From Delphinapterus leucas (taxonomy: Eukaryota; Chordata; Mammalia; Artiodactyla; Monodontidae), in contig NW_022098076.1 in NCBI RefSeq assembly GCF_002288925.2, positions 63,821,566-63,885,565 of the forward strand: DNA of 64,000 bases, read 5' to 3'. Position numbers and translations under genes: made by a program. The notes beneath the pieces were generated by a model, which saw only the letters and a program-made list of their open reading frames with translations, had not been told where the DNA came from and made no database searches. Positions 34,541 through 45,760 of the stretch are shown in pieces. The stretch's first letter is position 1. Each line of letters begins with the position of its first letter.

Positions 34541-35180
34541 GTAATAAGGGGCAAATGAAGGAGATTGAATTGGGTGGACTTGGGGTTTGTCAGTTTCTGC
34601 TTACCTGAGCCCATCTACCTACAGATACTGAAGACTGTCCACTGGCATGACTGCACTGAGTTCTTGAGCTAATCTTGCCCATGTGAGCTGTGTGTTATGA
34701 GCTCATTCCCACCAGTGAGTGAGGTCTAAAATTAGGTTGACTTTCCTAACTCTAGCATTCATGATGTCCCTTGGGTATCCATCTTCCCCCACAACACAGA
34801 CTGAGATGCTCAGTCCATGAGATGGCATTTTCTCCCGTGTTCCTGATGTATACCAAGGACTGGAATTCAGCCTTGAACCCTAATGAGCCTGCCTAGAGTT
34901 TTAACCAAACCTCCTTGATGCTTGCTGACTTCCATTTCATGACTGAGTGTGAGGGGAATGCATTGTGCTCCATTTTATCTCAGTAATTATCTGGAAACCA
35001 TCTCTAATCTGTGGGGACTACTCCTCCTCACAAAGCAAGAAGCCTTCACCATCTGACTGGCACACCCAAGATTCAGAGATTCCCATAAGTGTGGCCTTTC
35101 TGCTCTTGAAGGCTGCAATTTGGATGGCTGGCTATTCTCTTTGGGGCCATATACCTTGCATTCACATCTTATCTCTCTCC
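34541..35180. other. Unique sequence, nothing assigned
   Basis: No gene or confident repeat. Confidence 0.4.
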
Positions 35181-35189
35181 TGCCAGCTT

Positions 35190-35358
35190 TTCAAATTTCA
35201 ATTAATTTAAATAAAATCAAACTAAAAATACAACTTCTCAGTTGCTCTAGTCACATTGGAAGTTCTCAATAGCCACAAGTGGTTACCAACTGCTGTATTG
35301 GACAGGACAACCAGAGAATGTTTCAGTCACCACAGAAAGTCCTATTGGACAGCCCTGA
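35190..35358 (+). repeat. hAT-type MER DNA transposon fragment
   Basis: 'cagttgctctagtcacattg', 'gttctcaatagccacaagtg', 'gctgtattggacag' and 'gaaagtcctattggacagcc' match the right half of a common mammalian MER element. Family name uncertain. Confidence 0.55.
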
Positions 35359-35984
35359 AAGCGCCGCTTTGTTTCATTAACCAAATGGGCTCAGTTCTGA
35401 ACTCTGGTGATGTAATTATAGATGCACACACATGCATGCACAAACACACACTGAGCCTGAAAGCTTTCCCATCAGCTCTTAGCTGCTTGAAATGAAATAG
35501 GACAGAGAAAGAAGGGAATGCTGTCCAAGGCACTGGTATGAACACCCAGGCACAGATATTTGGCTTGAAAAAGTAATCATAATGGAATGTAAACTAATAA
35601 AACTAAGAAGAAACTAAAACAGAAAGGAAAGGAATGTAGTGATATGCTGTATAATACTAGAGCATTAATAAAAAGCCATCAATGTAAATCACAGGAAATT
35701 ATTATGACCTTATAGCAAGGCCCATTTTTGGAATAAAGTTTCAAATTATATTGTATTATACACAATAAAAGATATTGTGGAACTTTGCAAAGAGGTGCCA
35801 TTGAGAGAAACCAAAAATGCCTTCAGCCTGTATACACCTTGTTTGCTCGTAAAAATCAAGGATATTGAGTTTTTGAATTCTGTACCAACGGAGATTTAGT
35901 GTGCTTGCACTTGAGATATCATAATGAAGTGAAACTTGTCGATATGGGTCCTAGAGTCTTTTCATGCTAATTGGGGACCCCCTG

Positions 35985-36135
35985 CCCTGACTCCAAATAG
36001 AAGAGACCCTGGACGAGAACGTAGATTCCCTGAAGCAAAGATCTAGTGGGTCCTATTCTCATGCATCCCCAGGGTCCAGTACAGCACCTGCGACACAGCA
36101 GATTGTAAATAAATAATTGTTAAATGAATGAAGGA
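35985..36135 (+). repeat. L2 3' end fragment
   Basis: 'gattccctgaagcaaaga' with 'ccagggtccagtacagcacc' and 'aaataattgttaaatgaatg' is the L2 3' terminus. Confidence 0.6.
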
Positions 36136-36327
36136 AAGAAGGACAAATGTGTGTTTAAAGACTCTGGGCAGTGGCATATTAATCTGGAAATCTTAACCTT
36201 CATACTAACAGGGACCTGTTAGTATCCTCAGCGTCAAACAGGGGACTCAATTAGTTTTTTCTTTGATTTAAAAGTGTAGCTTTTGAAAAGGCCATATATT
36301 TACATGGTTCTAAAAATGTAAAGAGGC

Positions 36328-36525
36328 AAACTATTATATATAGGATGGATAAACCACAAAGTCCTACTGTAGAGCACAGGGAACTATATTCAGTATCCTG
36401 TGATAAACCATATGGAAAAGGATATGAAAAAGAATGTAGTTGTCTAAATGAGTACTTTGCTGTACAGCAAAAATCAACACAATATTGTAAATCAACTTTA
36501 TTTCAATAAATTAAAAAAATATATA
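36328..36525 (+). repeat. Cetartiodactyl L1 3' end
   Basis: 'tataggatggataaaccaca', 'gtcctactgtagagcacagg', 'gaactatattcagtatcctg', 'aaatcaacacaatattgtaa' and 'caactttatttcaataaa' are the 3' terminus of the same L1 type as at 27.9 kb. No clear target-site duplication. Confidence 0.75.
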
Positions 36526-36539
36526 AACAGTTTGAATCT

Positions 36540-37800
36540 TGCTATTTCTGTACCCCATATTCTCAGTTCCTATGCCCAACTCTTACTAGCAACCACTATA
36601 TTTAGTTTCTTGTAAATTTTTCTAATTTCTTTATGTGTATAGTAACAAATATAAACTCAGGTTCTTAGTTCTCCTTTTTAATATCAAAAGCAGCTTACCT
36701 TACACATTATTCTGCATTTTGCTGTTTTTTTATTCAATGAGGTCTCAAGGATCTTTCTATGTTCCTATATATAGAGTCCCCTCACTCTTGTTTTTTGTTT
36801 TGTTTTTTTTGGTTTCATAGTATTCTAGTGTATTAATATATCATGGTTTATCATGGTTTATTTAAGCAGTTTACTGGATTTAACAATTTAGGTTATTTCA
36901 ATTTTTTTGTGTGTCTTACAAACAATACTATGATGAATATCTTAAACATATGTCTTTTCATTCATTTGCAAGTATATTTGTAACATAAATTTCCAGAAGT
37001 GAAATTGCTGGGGCCAAAGATAGATGCATTTGTAATTTTGATGGATTTTGCTAAATTGCTCTCCATATGTGGTTATGCTAACATATACTCCCACAAGCAA
37101 TGTTTGAGAGGGTCTGTTTCCTACAGCCTCATCAATGGAGTGTTTTATCGAACTTTTGGATTTTTGCCAACCAGATAGGAGAAAAATGGTATCTCAATGT
37201 AGTTCTCATTTGCATATCTTTTATTATGAGTGAAGCCTGAGCATATTTCCACATGTTTAAGAGCCATTCATATTTCATTTTCTGTGAACTATGTTTATAT
37301 CTTTTGCCCAGATTTTCCTATCAGCTTGTTGGGCTTTTATTTCTATATTTGTAGAAACTTTTTATCTATTGGGGAAATTAGCTCTTTGTTTATACATGAG
37401 TTGCAAATATTTTTTCCTAGTGTGTAGATTTTTCTAGTTTCTGACTTAGCTTATATATGTATGTGTATATCTTTGTCATGTAGAAGATTTTATTTTTATA
37501 TATTCAGATTTATCAATTTTTTTATGGCTTCTGGATTTTGGATCAGTTTAAAAAGATCTTTCCATTCCATGGACTAAAATTTTTCCAAGTTCTTTTAGTA
37601 ATTTTATAGTTTGATTTCTAACATCAAAATCTCTGATCCATTTGGAATTTATCATCACATAGAGTAGAGGTAAAGCTCTAACTTGATTTTTTCCAGATGC
37701 CTACCCTTTTGTACCAACACCATTTATTAAATAGCCCATCTTTTCCCTGCTGGTCTGCAGTGCCACTTTTAACATATACCAAATTCAGGAATGCTCACCG
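36540..37800 (-). repeat. Old L1 (L1M-type), long reverse fragment
   Basis: 'catagtattctagtgtatta', 'gtgaaattgctggggccaaa', 'ttgctctccatatgtgg', 'ttctcatttgcatatctttt', 'tttgcccagattttcctatc' and 'ccatttggaatttatcatc' run in the order of the reverse strand of L1 ORF2/3' sequence. AT-rich frames at 36635-36820 and 37230-37427 are repeat-derived. A 10-bp unit 'atcatggttt' is repeated at 36840-36859. Confidence 0.65.
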
Positions 37801-39840
37801 TTGGGCAAAGTTTAAAGAACACTTGAACATCTTACCTGCCCATTATGATGTCTGTTGGGTCTGCCTTATGGGACAGGGAAGAACTTCTCCTGCATCTCCT
37901 AGCTTTGTCACAGGTCCCCTATAGGCCCTCTTATGGCTCCAGGAACACTGGGTAAGGAAGGCAGAGTTTTGCTGTCTTGTCGTATCAACACTTAGGGTTT
38001 CAGGTCTCTGTATGTAATGCTTCTGGCCTCCAGGCAGGAGTATAGGCTATACCTTCTTAAAGAGATTACAGGGGCAGGCATTCCAGATGAGTAGAGAGAG
38101 GAAGGTGTGTAACTTTCAGGAAAATCACTTCACCTGTGTTTTTATCTTTACCTGCAAAAGGAAGGAGCTGAAGGAGGTGCACTCCAAGGTCCCTTTAAGC
38201 ACCGACATGCCGTGAATGGTAAGCAGGAATGGTATGATGAGAGCATTTCACCTGCATGACAAGAGGGCTGGATTGTATTCCACACTCAGTCACTGGCTCC
38301 ACTACATAAATTGTGCTCTCCAATGAGGTCAGTTCCAGGACTCTGCGTGTAAAGCTGAGGCTAAGACTGACCACTTGTGAAATGGCTAGAGAATAGGGCA
38401 TGAACATAGAAAGATTTATGACGTAGCAAAAGATTTGCAAGACTATGAGGGAATGAGAGAAGGCAGATATGCTCTCCCTCATTGTGATTTCTAAGCCTGG
38501 AATAATCCATCTACCTGCAAACTTTTGAACCTGTCCTATTGCCCTCCTGGGCTTATATACTTTGACATTTTCAAATATAGTATGAGCTCTTCTAGTGTGA
38601 AAGTAAAGACTCTTGCTCATTGCAAGGGCAAATTTCAAGATGACATGATCAAAGATGGTAGAAGGACCAAATGTTGGGAGTAGTTATTTATAACATCCTG
38701 GATAAAGAGCCCCATGGGTACCATATCAAAGCTCTGTTTGTGACATTCAAAATCCCCAGCCAACTAGCAGCAGAGGTATTATTAGATGGGCTGGCAAACA
38801 TTCATTTTTTAATGTAGATACTAAAAGCATCAATATATTTAAATCATAGATCAGAATAACATATCTAAAAATGGCTGGGAGGCAAACGTATTTGAGTTTA
38901 AACAACTTGCATTAAAAATATGAATAACCATCTTCCTGTATTAATCATATCAAAATGATTTTGTTTTCCTACCGTTTGCAGATGTCTCTCACTAAGCAAA
39001 GTAACACATTTCTATTTCAAGGCTATTAACAGTGGAGCAGCTGTACACTATCAGAGAATTTTTAGAAATTATAATGAAATTAAACAGCAGATAGAAAAGA
39101 AAAAAAAGAAGATAGTGACTTTAGAGCTATGCTTGGTTGATGGTATTATCATATTAAATATATATTTCAAGTACATGATACATTTCCATAGAGTGATGCT
39201 AGATCAGTATATTGTAGCTAATTGGAACACAGGCTTGAGGTTTAAAAAAAAAAATCCCATGTTTAAGAGACCAAAATGCTTTTCTCTGAAGGAGCAAGAC
39301 AACCTTTTATTTATATATTATGACTCTCTACTGAATGTGTAAAGTTGTTCTGTAGGTGAAGCTGTAGTGGATGCTCTATGAAGTTCCTAATAGCATCACC
39401 TGTCAAGAGCATTTGCTGAATACTGAGTAACCATTGTGTACAAAATGTCATTCAGCATTCAACCCTGGAAATCATTTCTATTTTGCCCATTACTTCCAAT
39501 AAGGGGGATGGAGTGTTCTTTGTTTTGTTTGGCTTTGTTTTCAAGAGAGAGAATCTTTGTTGTGTCTAATCTTCCTATGTTCTAAAGTGACTCACTAACC
39601 ACTGAGTTTTGAAACATTTACCCGGTTTTTAGTTGTGCTTATTTTTCTCACCTCTGAATAAACTCTTGGAGTAGTCAAAAAGTGCATCTATGCTGACATA
39701 TCATAACCGAAGTAGGGGGAAATATCTCAGAGGATAAGTGTTTATGAAGGAAAGTTCATATTCTGAGTTAAAAATTGTATAATAATAACGAGGGTATATG
39801 CTAGCAAAATAAAATAAAAATGAAAACCCTGTCACTATAC
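37801..39840. other. Unique sequence, nothing assigned
   Basis: The 147-codon minus frame at 38195-38638 has no recognisable domain. Frames of this size are expected once or twice by chance in a window this long. No repeat assigned. Confidence 0.4.
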
Positions 39841-39970
39841 TTTATATATATATATATACATATGTATGATTAAGAAATAGTTGAAGCTTTGAAACTGAGA
39901 TATGTATATAGTTTTAATTTTTATTTATTATATATATAAACTTAATTCCACAGTTTCAACTATTTCTTAC
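39841..39970. repeat. AT-rich hairpin with 15-bp perfect arms
   Basis: 'taagaaatagttgaa' at 39871-39885 is the exact reverse complement of 39955-39969. A second 7-bp pair (gaaactg 39891-39897 with cagtttc 39951-39957) competes with it. The loop is an (AT)n-rich stretch. A small inverted-repeat element or a chance AT palindrome are both possible. Confidence 0.6.
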
Positions 39971-39974
39971 ATCA

Positions 39975-40935
39975 GGCACATAAAACCCAAATGAAATAAT
40001 AACAAATCTTGATTATTTTGCCTTTGGAAAGCACTATTTTATGGAAAAAATAACTTCTTATTTATCATATGTCAGTATCTAATGTCAGTATCTTTAACTC
40101 CAGAAAAGCAAGACAATGAGTTGAATATTCAGATATTTTAGATGAATTAAAACAGACAAAAAAACAAAGAATAAAAACAAACAAGTTATGTTGGTGGCTA
40201 CGCGGTTACAGGTTATTTTTGTTTGTATTGAAGAAATATTTTTAACTCTTTTACCCATACTACCTGTATGTGCCACCATTTTGTTTTTACACAGCACAAC
40301 TGAAAACCTGTTCCAAGCATTATGATGTATCATAGAATAATTTGTTATTGTTGGGTTGCTTATGAAAGCAACTTGAACTCCTGCGGTAGGGATTTTATTT
40401 TAGAGAAATATTAATCTTCAGTTTTATGTACTTGAACTTCATCTTAAAATGAGCTACAATTTATTACTATTTTGACTTTACAACATATTTTGAATATCAC
40501 TAAAAATATCTCACTGGAGTTGTACACACTAATTGTACACAAAGCAAAAATAAGTTTTGTGTAATGGAATTGTGTGACAAAGCACACTGTTGGTGACCTT
40601 CCTTGCTCTTGCAAAGTTTTGGTAAAGCCAACCCGTAGAGTAGACACCAAAGAAGTCAGCCAACAGCCTCTTCGTCTGGCACGAGTAGAAGAGAAAGCAT
40701 CTATATATTTGATGTCATTTTGTCCCCATTCCTAGGTTATCCAAATTAAAAGCTAAATACATAACAAATATGCTGGTAGACCACATCCTTTTTATTTAGG
40801 AGGTGCTGGTGTTGAGGACGGGGCCAGGATGGAATAACGTTAAGCCACTATTTCCACTTGGGTCCTCCAGGGAAATCAAAACAGGACAATGCATTTCAAT
40901 GGATTCCAGACTTGCAAAAGTATTCTAATTCTCCC
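39975..40935. other. AT-rich unique sequence, nothing assigned
   Basis: Contains a short tandem duplication of 'atgtcagtatct' at about 40069-40094. No gene or confident repeat. Confidence 0.4.
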
Positions 40936-40939
40936 AGAC

Positions 40940-41300
40940 AAGCCTTTTTAATTTAAATAAAAAAGCTCAGGTTCCAACCTTCTTTTCCTGCCTGACTCCA
41001 GAAAACTTCTAAGGGAGCAAAGCAAGAGAGGGCTCCAATTATCTCCAGCTCTCTCAGGGAGCCTTTTTAAGGGCAAAATACAATTTGTTCTACAGCAAAG
41101 CGCCTCCAACACACGGTCTGTAAGAGAACTTTGATGTTGTGCCGTGGATTCTTTTTGCCTATCAGAAATGGTCTCTTCCTTTTTTCCCACAGAGTCAACA
41201 CACAATATTAAACAGCCTGTCTGCAGTATCTAATTAACAAACTGACTGCAGAAGATCACTTACAACGTAAAATATTAACTCATTCTAAAAACTAATATTC
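40940..41300. promoter_or_regulatory. Repeat-free block, possible conserved element
   Basis: No repeat recognised. Contains 'gctccaattatctccagc', 'gtatctaattaacaaactg' and a 'gcctttttaaggg' palindrome-like segment. Function inferred only. The 85-codon minus frame at 40948-41205 has no domain. Confidence 0.2.
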
Positions 41301-41559
41301 TCCACACCTCAAAAAATAAAATAAGCAAGAGACTGAAATGAAATAAAACCCTGATGCATATCATTCCGGGCCTTTGCCCCCCAAAGAGGCTCTACTCCTT
41401 GAAGCATTTAACCATTTCAAAGAAAAAAAATACACACAGACACGTGCACACCAAGGAATTTTAAAATGCTTTCTACTCCCAGTCTATACTTTATGGTAGA
41501 AAGTCCGACTTGAGAGCTCAGTCTGTACTTCTCTTGATCTTATACTTCACAAATCATTT

Positions 41560-41820
41560 TAAGTTCAGATATGGAACTCATCAGTTATGTGTCTTTTCAT
41601 TATAATTGCAAAGCAGTCTTAGAGCTTGGTTCTGTTCCTATTGGCTCAATGGTCATCATTTATCTGCTTTGTATATTTAGGGCATTATTTAACAGAAGCA
41701 GCAATCTGTCTGAAGAATGCAAGGGCTGTTTGATATTAACACAGAGAATGATTAATCAAAGAGCCCTCGGTCCTAAAGCATCAAGAGAGAGCTGAGGTCA
41801 TTAGCAGGGCAAAACTGGGA
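41560..41820. promoter_or_regulatory. Repeat-free block with 'gattaatcaaag' core
   Basis: 'agaatgattaatcaaagagc' combines a homeodomain TAAT/ATTA core with a TCF/LEF-like ATCAAAG at about 41748-41763. The neighbourhood 'ggcattatttaacagaagc' adds AT-rich cores. No repeat recognised. Enhancer role inferred only. Confidence 0.25.
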
Positions 41821-42109
41821 AGCAAGCTTTGACTAAGAAAATGAGACAAGCCAATGCTTTGAGGATTTAAAAAAATAAATAAATAAGGCAGTTGTGGTCC
41901 TTCATTTCCAGAGCTTTCCGTTTAAAGGATCACTGTGTTAGGAGATCTGAAGAAATATTATATTATTTCTAATGCTAGAAATCATTTCCTCTACAGTAAA
42001 ATATGAAACTATTTGCATCTAGGTAGTAGCTAAATCCACTAGTGTATGGAACAATAATTATTTCTAATTCTGGAATGTTTAGGTTATTTCATGTTTTAAA
42101 TGAGAAATA

Positions 42110-42330
42110 TCAACAGATGCAGAACCTGGCTTTGGATATGAGACAGAGCTGGGCTAATTAAAACTGTTACCCGATTGAGAGAGACTTCTTTGGTGCTCCA
42201 AGGTAATCGCTCCTCTGCCGAAGAGACAGAGGTTTAGTGTAATTAGCCAGACATGATTCCAAATTAGTTCACTTTTCTACATTGTTTTGGCAGTCAAAAC
42301 TATGAAACATTTATCCCATCATATATCAGG
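42110..42330. promoter_or_regulatory. Repeat-free block with several TAATTA sites
   Basis: 'gggctaattaaaactg' (about 42151-42166), 'agtgtaattagccag' (about 42236-42250) and 'ccaaattagttcac' lie within about 120 bp, with no recognised repeat. This is one of the densest homeodomain-type clusters in the window. Conservation was not testable. Confidence 0.28.
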
Positions 42331-42419
42331 GAAAGTAGGACTGAACATCCCAAGAACAATAAGAAAAGAAATTATCATCTAAAATTTGGGTTTTCCCCAA
42401 AGTGAATCCTGGGACAAGG

Positions 42420-42935
42420 TGTATTAGTTTTCTACTGCTTCTGTGACAAATTACCACAAACTTAGTTGTTTAAAACAACAAAAACTTATTATCTTATACT
42501 TTCATAGATCTCAAGTTCTACATGGATCTCGCTGGGCTAAGACCAAGATGTCATAAGGGTGTATTCCTTTAAGGAGGTTTTAGGGAGAATCCATTTCCTT
42601 CCCTTTTCCACTCTCAATAAGCTGCCTGAATTCCTCGGCTCATGACCCCTTTCCTGAATCTTTAAAGCTAGCAAGATCAGGCCAAGTCCTTCTCACGGTA
42701 ACATCTCTCTGTTTATTTCTTCCAATATCCTCTTACACTTTTAAGGACCATTGTGATTAAATTGAGTCCACCTGTATAATCCAGGCTACTCTCCCTACAT
42801 TGCAAGCAGCCGGTTAACAACCTTAATTCCACCTGCAACCTTAGTTCCCCTTTGCCTTGTAATCTAACACATTCACAGGTTCTAAAGATTAGGATGTAGA
42901 CATTTTGGGGGCAGCATTTTTCTGCCTACTACACA
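42420..42935 (-). repeat. MaLR LTR (MLT1-like)
   Basis: Reverse MLT1-family order: 'gtattagttttctactgctt', 'gacaaattaccacaaactta', 'catggatctcgctgggc', 'tgcctgaattcctcggctca', 'aacacattcacaggttcta', 'attaggatgtagacatttt'. It is the same type as the LTR at 2685-3205, in the opposite orientation. Confidence 0.75.
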
Positions 42936-43357
42936 AGGATTTAGGTGTCAATATTTTATTTGGGAGGTGATCCCAGGAAGCACTATGAGGGAGTAGGGGA
43001 AGGGAGAGAAGCAAACAAAGGAAGAGTTCATGAGCAAGTTACTACTGTGGGCAGTTGAGGCTTAATCTACTGAGGATTCTTTAGAGAATAGGCAGAACAT
43101 GCCTTTGGAATTACACCACTGAGTGACGAGAAAGCTGGGGTATATATTCACCACCTGCCATTGTTTACTGTTTGAGACTTGTTCCAGGAATATTATTTTC
43201 TTGTTGCAGGTATCTTTCTCCATGGAGTTAGAAAAGATAGCTGCAAGTAGATCTAATTTACACTGTTCTCACAGTACTCAATTCCAGAAGACAATATCTA
43301 AATATTTAAGCTCATTGGATACTCTGACACTACTTGGGTCCTGTGGCTATCCTTGAA

Positions 43358-43398
43358 CCAATCAGTGCAGTTCAAGAGGGATAAAATGCCCTGATTGG
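43358..43398. promoter_or_regulatory. Inverted pair of CCAAT boxes
   Basis: CCAATCAG at 43358-43365 and its exact reverse complement CTGATTGG at 43391-43398, 25 bp apart. Both match NF-Y consensus. A TATA-like 'gataaaat' lies between them (about 43380-43387). Could be a decayed promoter, for example of an LTR, or chance. Confidence 0.3.
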
Positions 43399-43449
43399 CC
43401 AGGCCTGAGTGATGTGCCATCAAGTATATGATTGCCGGTTCCACTGGTG

Positions 43450-44535
43450 TTGCAGGGGGTGGAGGAGGAGAAACGCTACAATGGAAAGAGGGGTCTTATG
43501 CAGAAAAAAAGTAGTCAATAGTTTCTGGAAGAATGAAAATAATCTGTAGGGTTCAGAGAGGTGAAGATCAAAGAATAGGCATCAGGGCTTACAGCTGCAG
43601 TAAGGCCCTCTGGCAACCGGAGGTCCCAGCTCATACTTCTGTGTCTACAGAGACCAGGAGCATGGTTGCCAGGAAAGAAGAAAGCAAAACCTGGAGTCCA
43701 AAAGCCAGGTTGTAGACATCTTTGATGTGCTGCTTTAGGCCTAGATCCTAGGAGCTTACAGAGAGAAGCTGCCCCAGAAGGCGGTGGTAGAAAGGTCAAA
43801 GCTTGAGAAAGGGCAAAAAAAAAATGTCATGGAAAAGGGAAAGGAGAACCACAAACAAGTAAAAGATACATTAGAAGATAAAGAGATAAAGGAAATGAAG
43901 AGAATAAGCCATGGAAATTTAGGACAAATAGGGTAGGAGCAAGTATTTTAAAAAAGGAGTAGGACATGAAATTAGGAGGACAGGTGAAAGGACTGCATTG
44001 TTTAGGAATAAATTAGATAATTGGGTACTTACTTGCTAGGCCTTGTATCTGTCAATCTATCTAATATCTATTTAATCTGGATCTTCTAGGGTTAGGATTT
44101 GTCTCTGAAAGCTAATACATCTTAAAAAAAAACATCAAACTTAACTCCTAAGTGCTTTGAAAACCTTTTATTTTGAGAACCCTTTTGAAAAAGTTGCAAA
44201 GGGAGACTTTTAGGCTGTAACACACTGAACATGTTTCTAAAAATCTTAACCTCTTTTCCCCAATGTGCGAAGATGTCTCAATCTGTGTCTGTGCCATTTC
44301 CCCCTACCACCTGACCCCCAATTTCCACCCCTACTGGCCTACTGGCCTAGTCTTTCCCTTGTCCTCCCACTTTCCAGATTGTTTTCTCTTCTCTAAGGGC
44401 AGCTCCTCGCCCTCAGTCAGCTCAGTTGAGTCAGCAGCCAATCGGCAGCACAAAGTATCCTCTCAGGCAGTAGGGAAGAGAGGCTCTGAATTCTGCACTT
44501 GAATCTTCTTGGTTCTGCTTCTCATGCATCATCTC
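43450..44535. other. Unique sequence, nothing assigned
   Basis: Overlapping opposite frames at 43515-43799 are not supported by any motif. No repeat assigned. Confidence 0.4.
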
Positions 44536-44539
44536 CTTT

Positions 44540-44660
44540 AATCCCAACAACAGAGTTAGATGTAGGGCGGATTATCGTCATTCAATAGATGGGAAAACTG
44601 AGTTTTAAACTCAGACCTGTCTGATTCTAACGTCGATGTTCTTGAATACTACACTACCAT
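44540..44660 (-). repeat. MIR SINE fragment
   Basis: 'atagatgggaaaactgagtt' with 'aaactcagacctgtctgatt' and 'gttcttgaatactacactac' is a decayed reverse MIR. Confidence 0.55.
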
Positions 44661-44666
44661 ATAGAT

Positions 44667-44875
44667 CAGTGGTTCTCAGATTTTGGCATGAGATAAGTCA
44701 CCTGGGGATACTTGTTATTTGTTAATAAGGATTCCAAGGCCCTACCCCCATAGATTCCAACTTAATCGTTTTGCGTTAAGGGTCAGGAATCTGCATGTTT
44801 CTCCAGCACTCAGGTGACTCTAATGCAGGTGATTCTAATGCAAGTCAGACCCAGAACATACTTTGAGAAACATTG
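44667..44875 (+). repeat. MER5A hAT relic
   Basis: Begins 'cagtggttctcagattttgg' and ends 'ctttgagaaacattg', giving related inverted ends. The interior has 'agtcacctggggatact', 'ggccctacccccatagattc' and 'ctcaggtgactctaatgcag'. Confidence 0.8.
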
Positions 44876-45589
44876 CTAATAAATCCTTCACTGGGGAGGA
44901 TTGCTTGGGAAGTGATGTAAGACTGAGCCGTCATACGCATACATGAGTTCACATTTTTAAAATACAGCATGTGCTACTACCCGCAGATGTATGGATTTTT
45001 TGTTTGAATCCTGCTTGACCATTTGCGGTCTCTGTTGGTTCTGCGCACAGTGTACTAGTATACATAATATTCTTATTTAAAACCTTGCACCATATGAGAA
45101 AAGAGTTCAGTCCCTTTGCTATGATTCCGAAATAATACACAGACATGCCCCGAGGTGTTTCAGGTTTAGAAACCATTATAAAAAGCCATTTGTGGTCTCT
45201 GACAATGCCTTTAATTAAGAAGAGCTGCTTCTCTAGTGGAAACTTTTGGGGGAGAAAAAAAGAAAATGAAAGAAAGTTCAGCTAAATGACAACCCTCAGG
45301 GGTTAATAGCTCTGAAGAGTTTTGTTTCTAAATTGATACTCCTTTGCGGAAACTCTTCATCTTTTGAAAGTAGAGTAGGGTCACCCTCCCTCAGAAGCAG
45401 AGGGCAGTGATTCAGTGGGTTCTTAGAAGTGGCCAAAGTGCCTGGGGACAGGAAGGCTCCTTGCAATGGCGGAGGTGAAGATTGCTAGAGTAATGAGGCT
45501 CTCTAAAGGAAAACTCTTCCCACTTCAGTTTTGTCTTTTCTTGGCTTTGGGTGGGAAACAAGCAGGGCAGCTCATAGGGCTGCCTTCCT

Positions 45590-45760
45590 GGACATATGGG
45601 TCTGAATCCTGCCCCTGCCACTTAGCAACCAGGGGAACTCTGGCGGGCAAACTTCAGTTCCTCCTCTGTAAACAGTGATGATCACTCAGGATTTCTGTGT
45701 AAGGGGTCCAAAATATAGCAAGTGGCTCCATAAATGTTGGCTCTCATCAGGTTAATCTAT
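45590..45760 (+). repeat. MIR SINE
   Basis: 'gggtctgaatcctgcccctg', 'ccacttagcaaccagggg', 'tcctctgtaaacagtgatga' and 'ctccataaatgttggct' follow forward MIR order. Confidence 0.7.

Noticed and set aside
33991..34614. 207-codon minus-strand reading frame, the longest in the window
   Set aside because: It lies almost wholly in a reverse L2 fragment and has no recognisable domain; low stop density here is repeat-derived.
38195..38638. 147-codon minus-strand frame
   Set aside because: Same chance argument; no motif, no splice context, no support.
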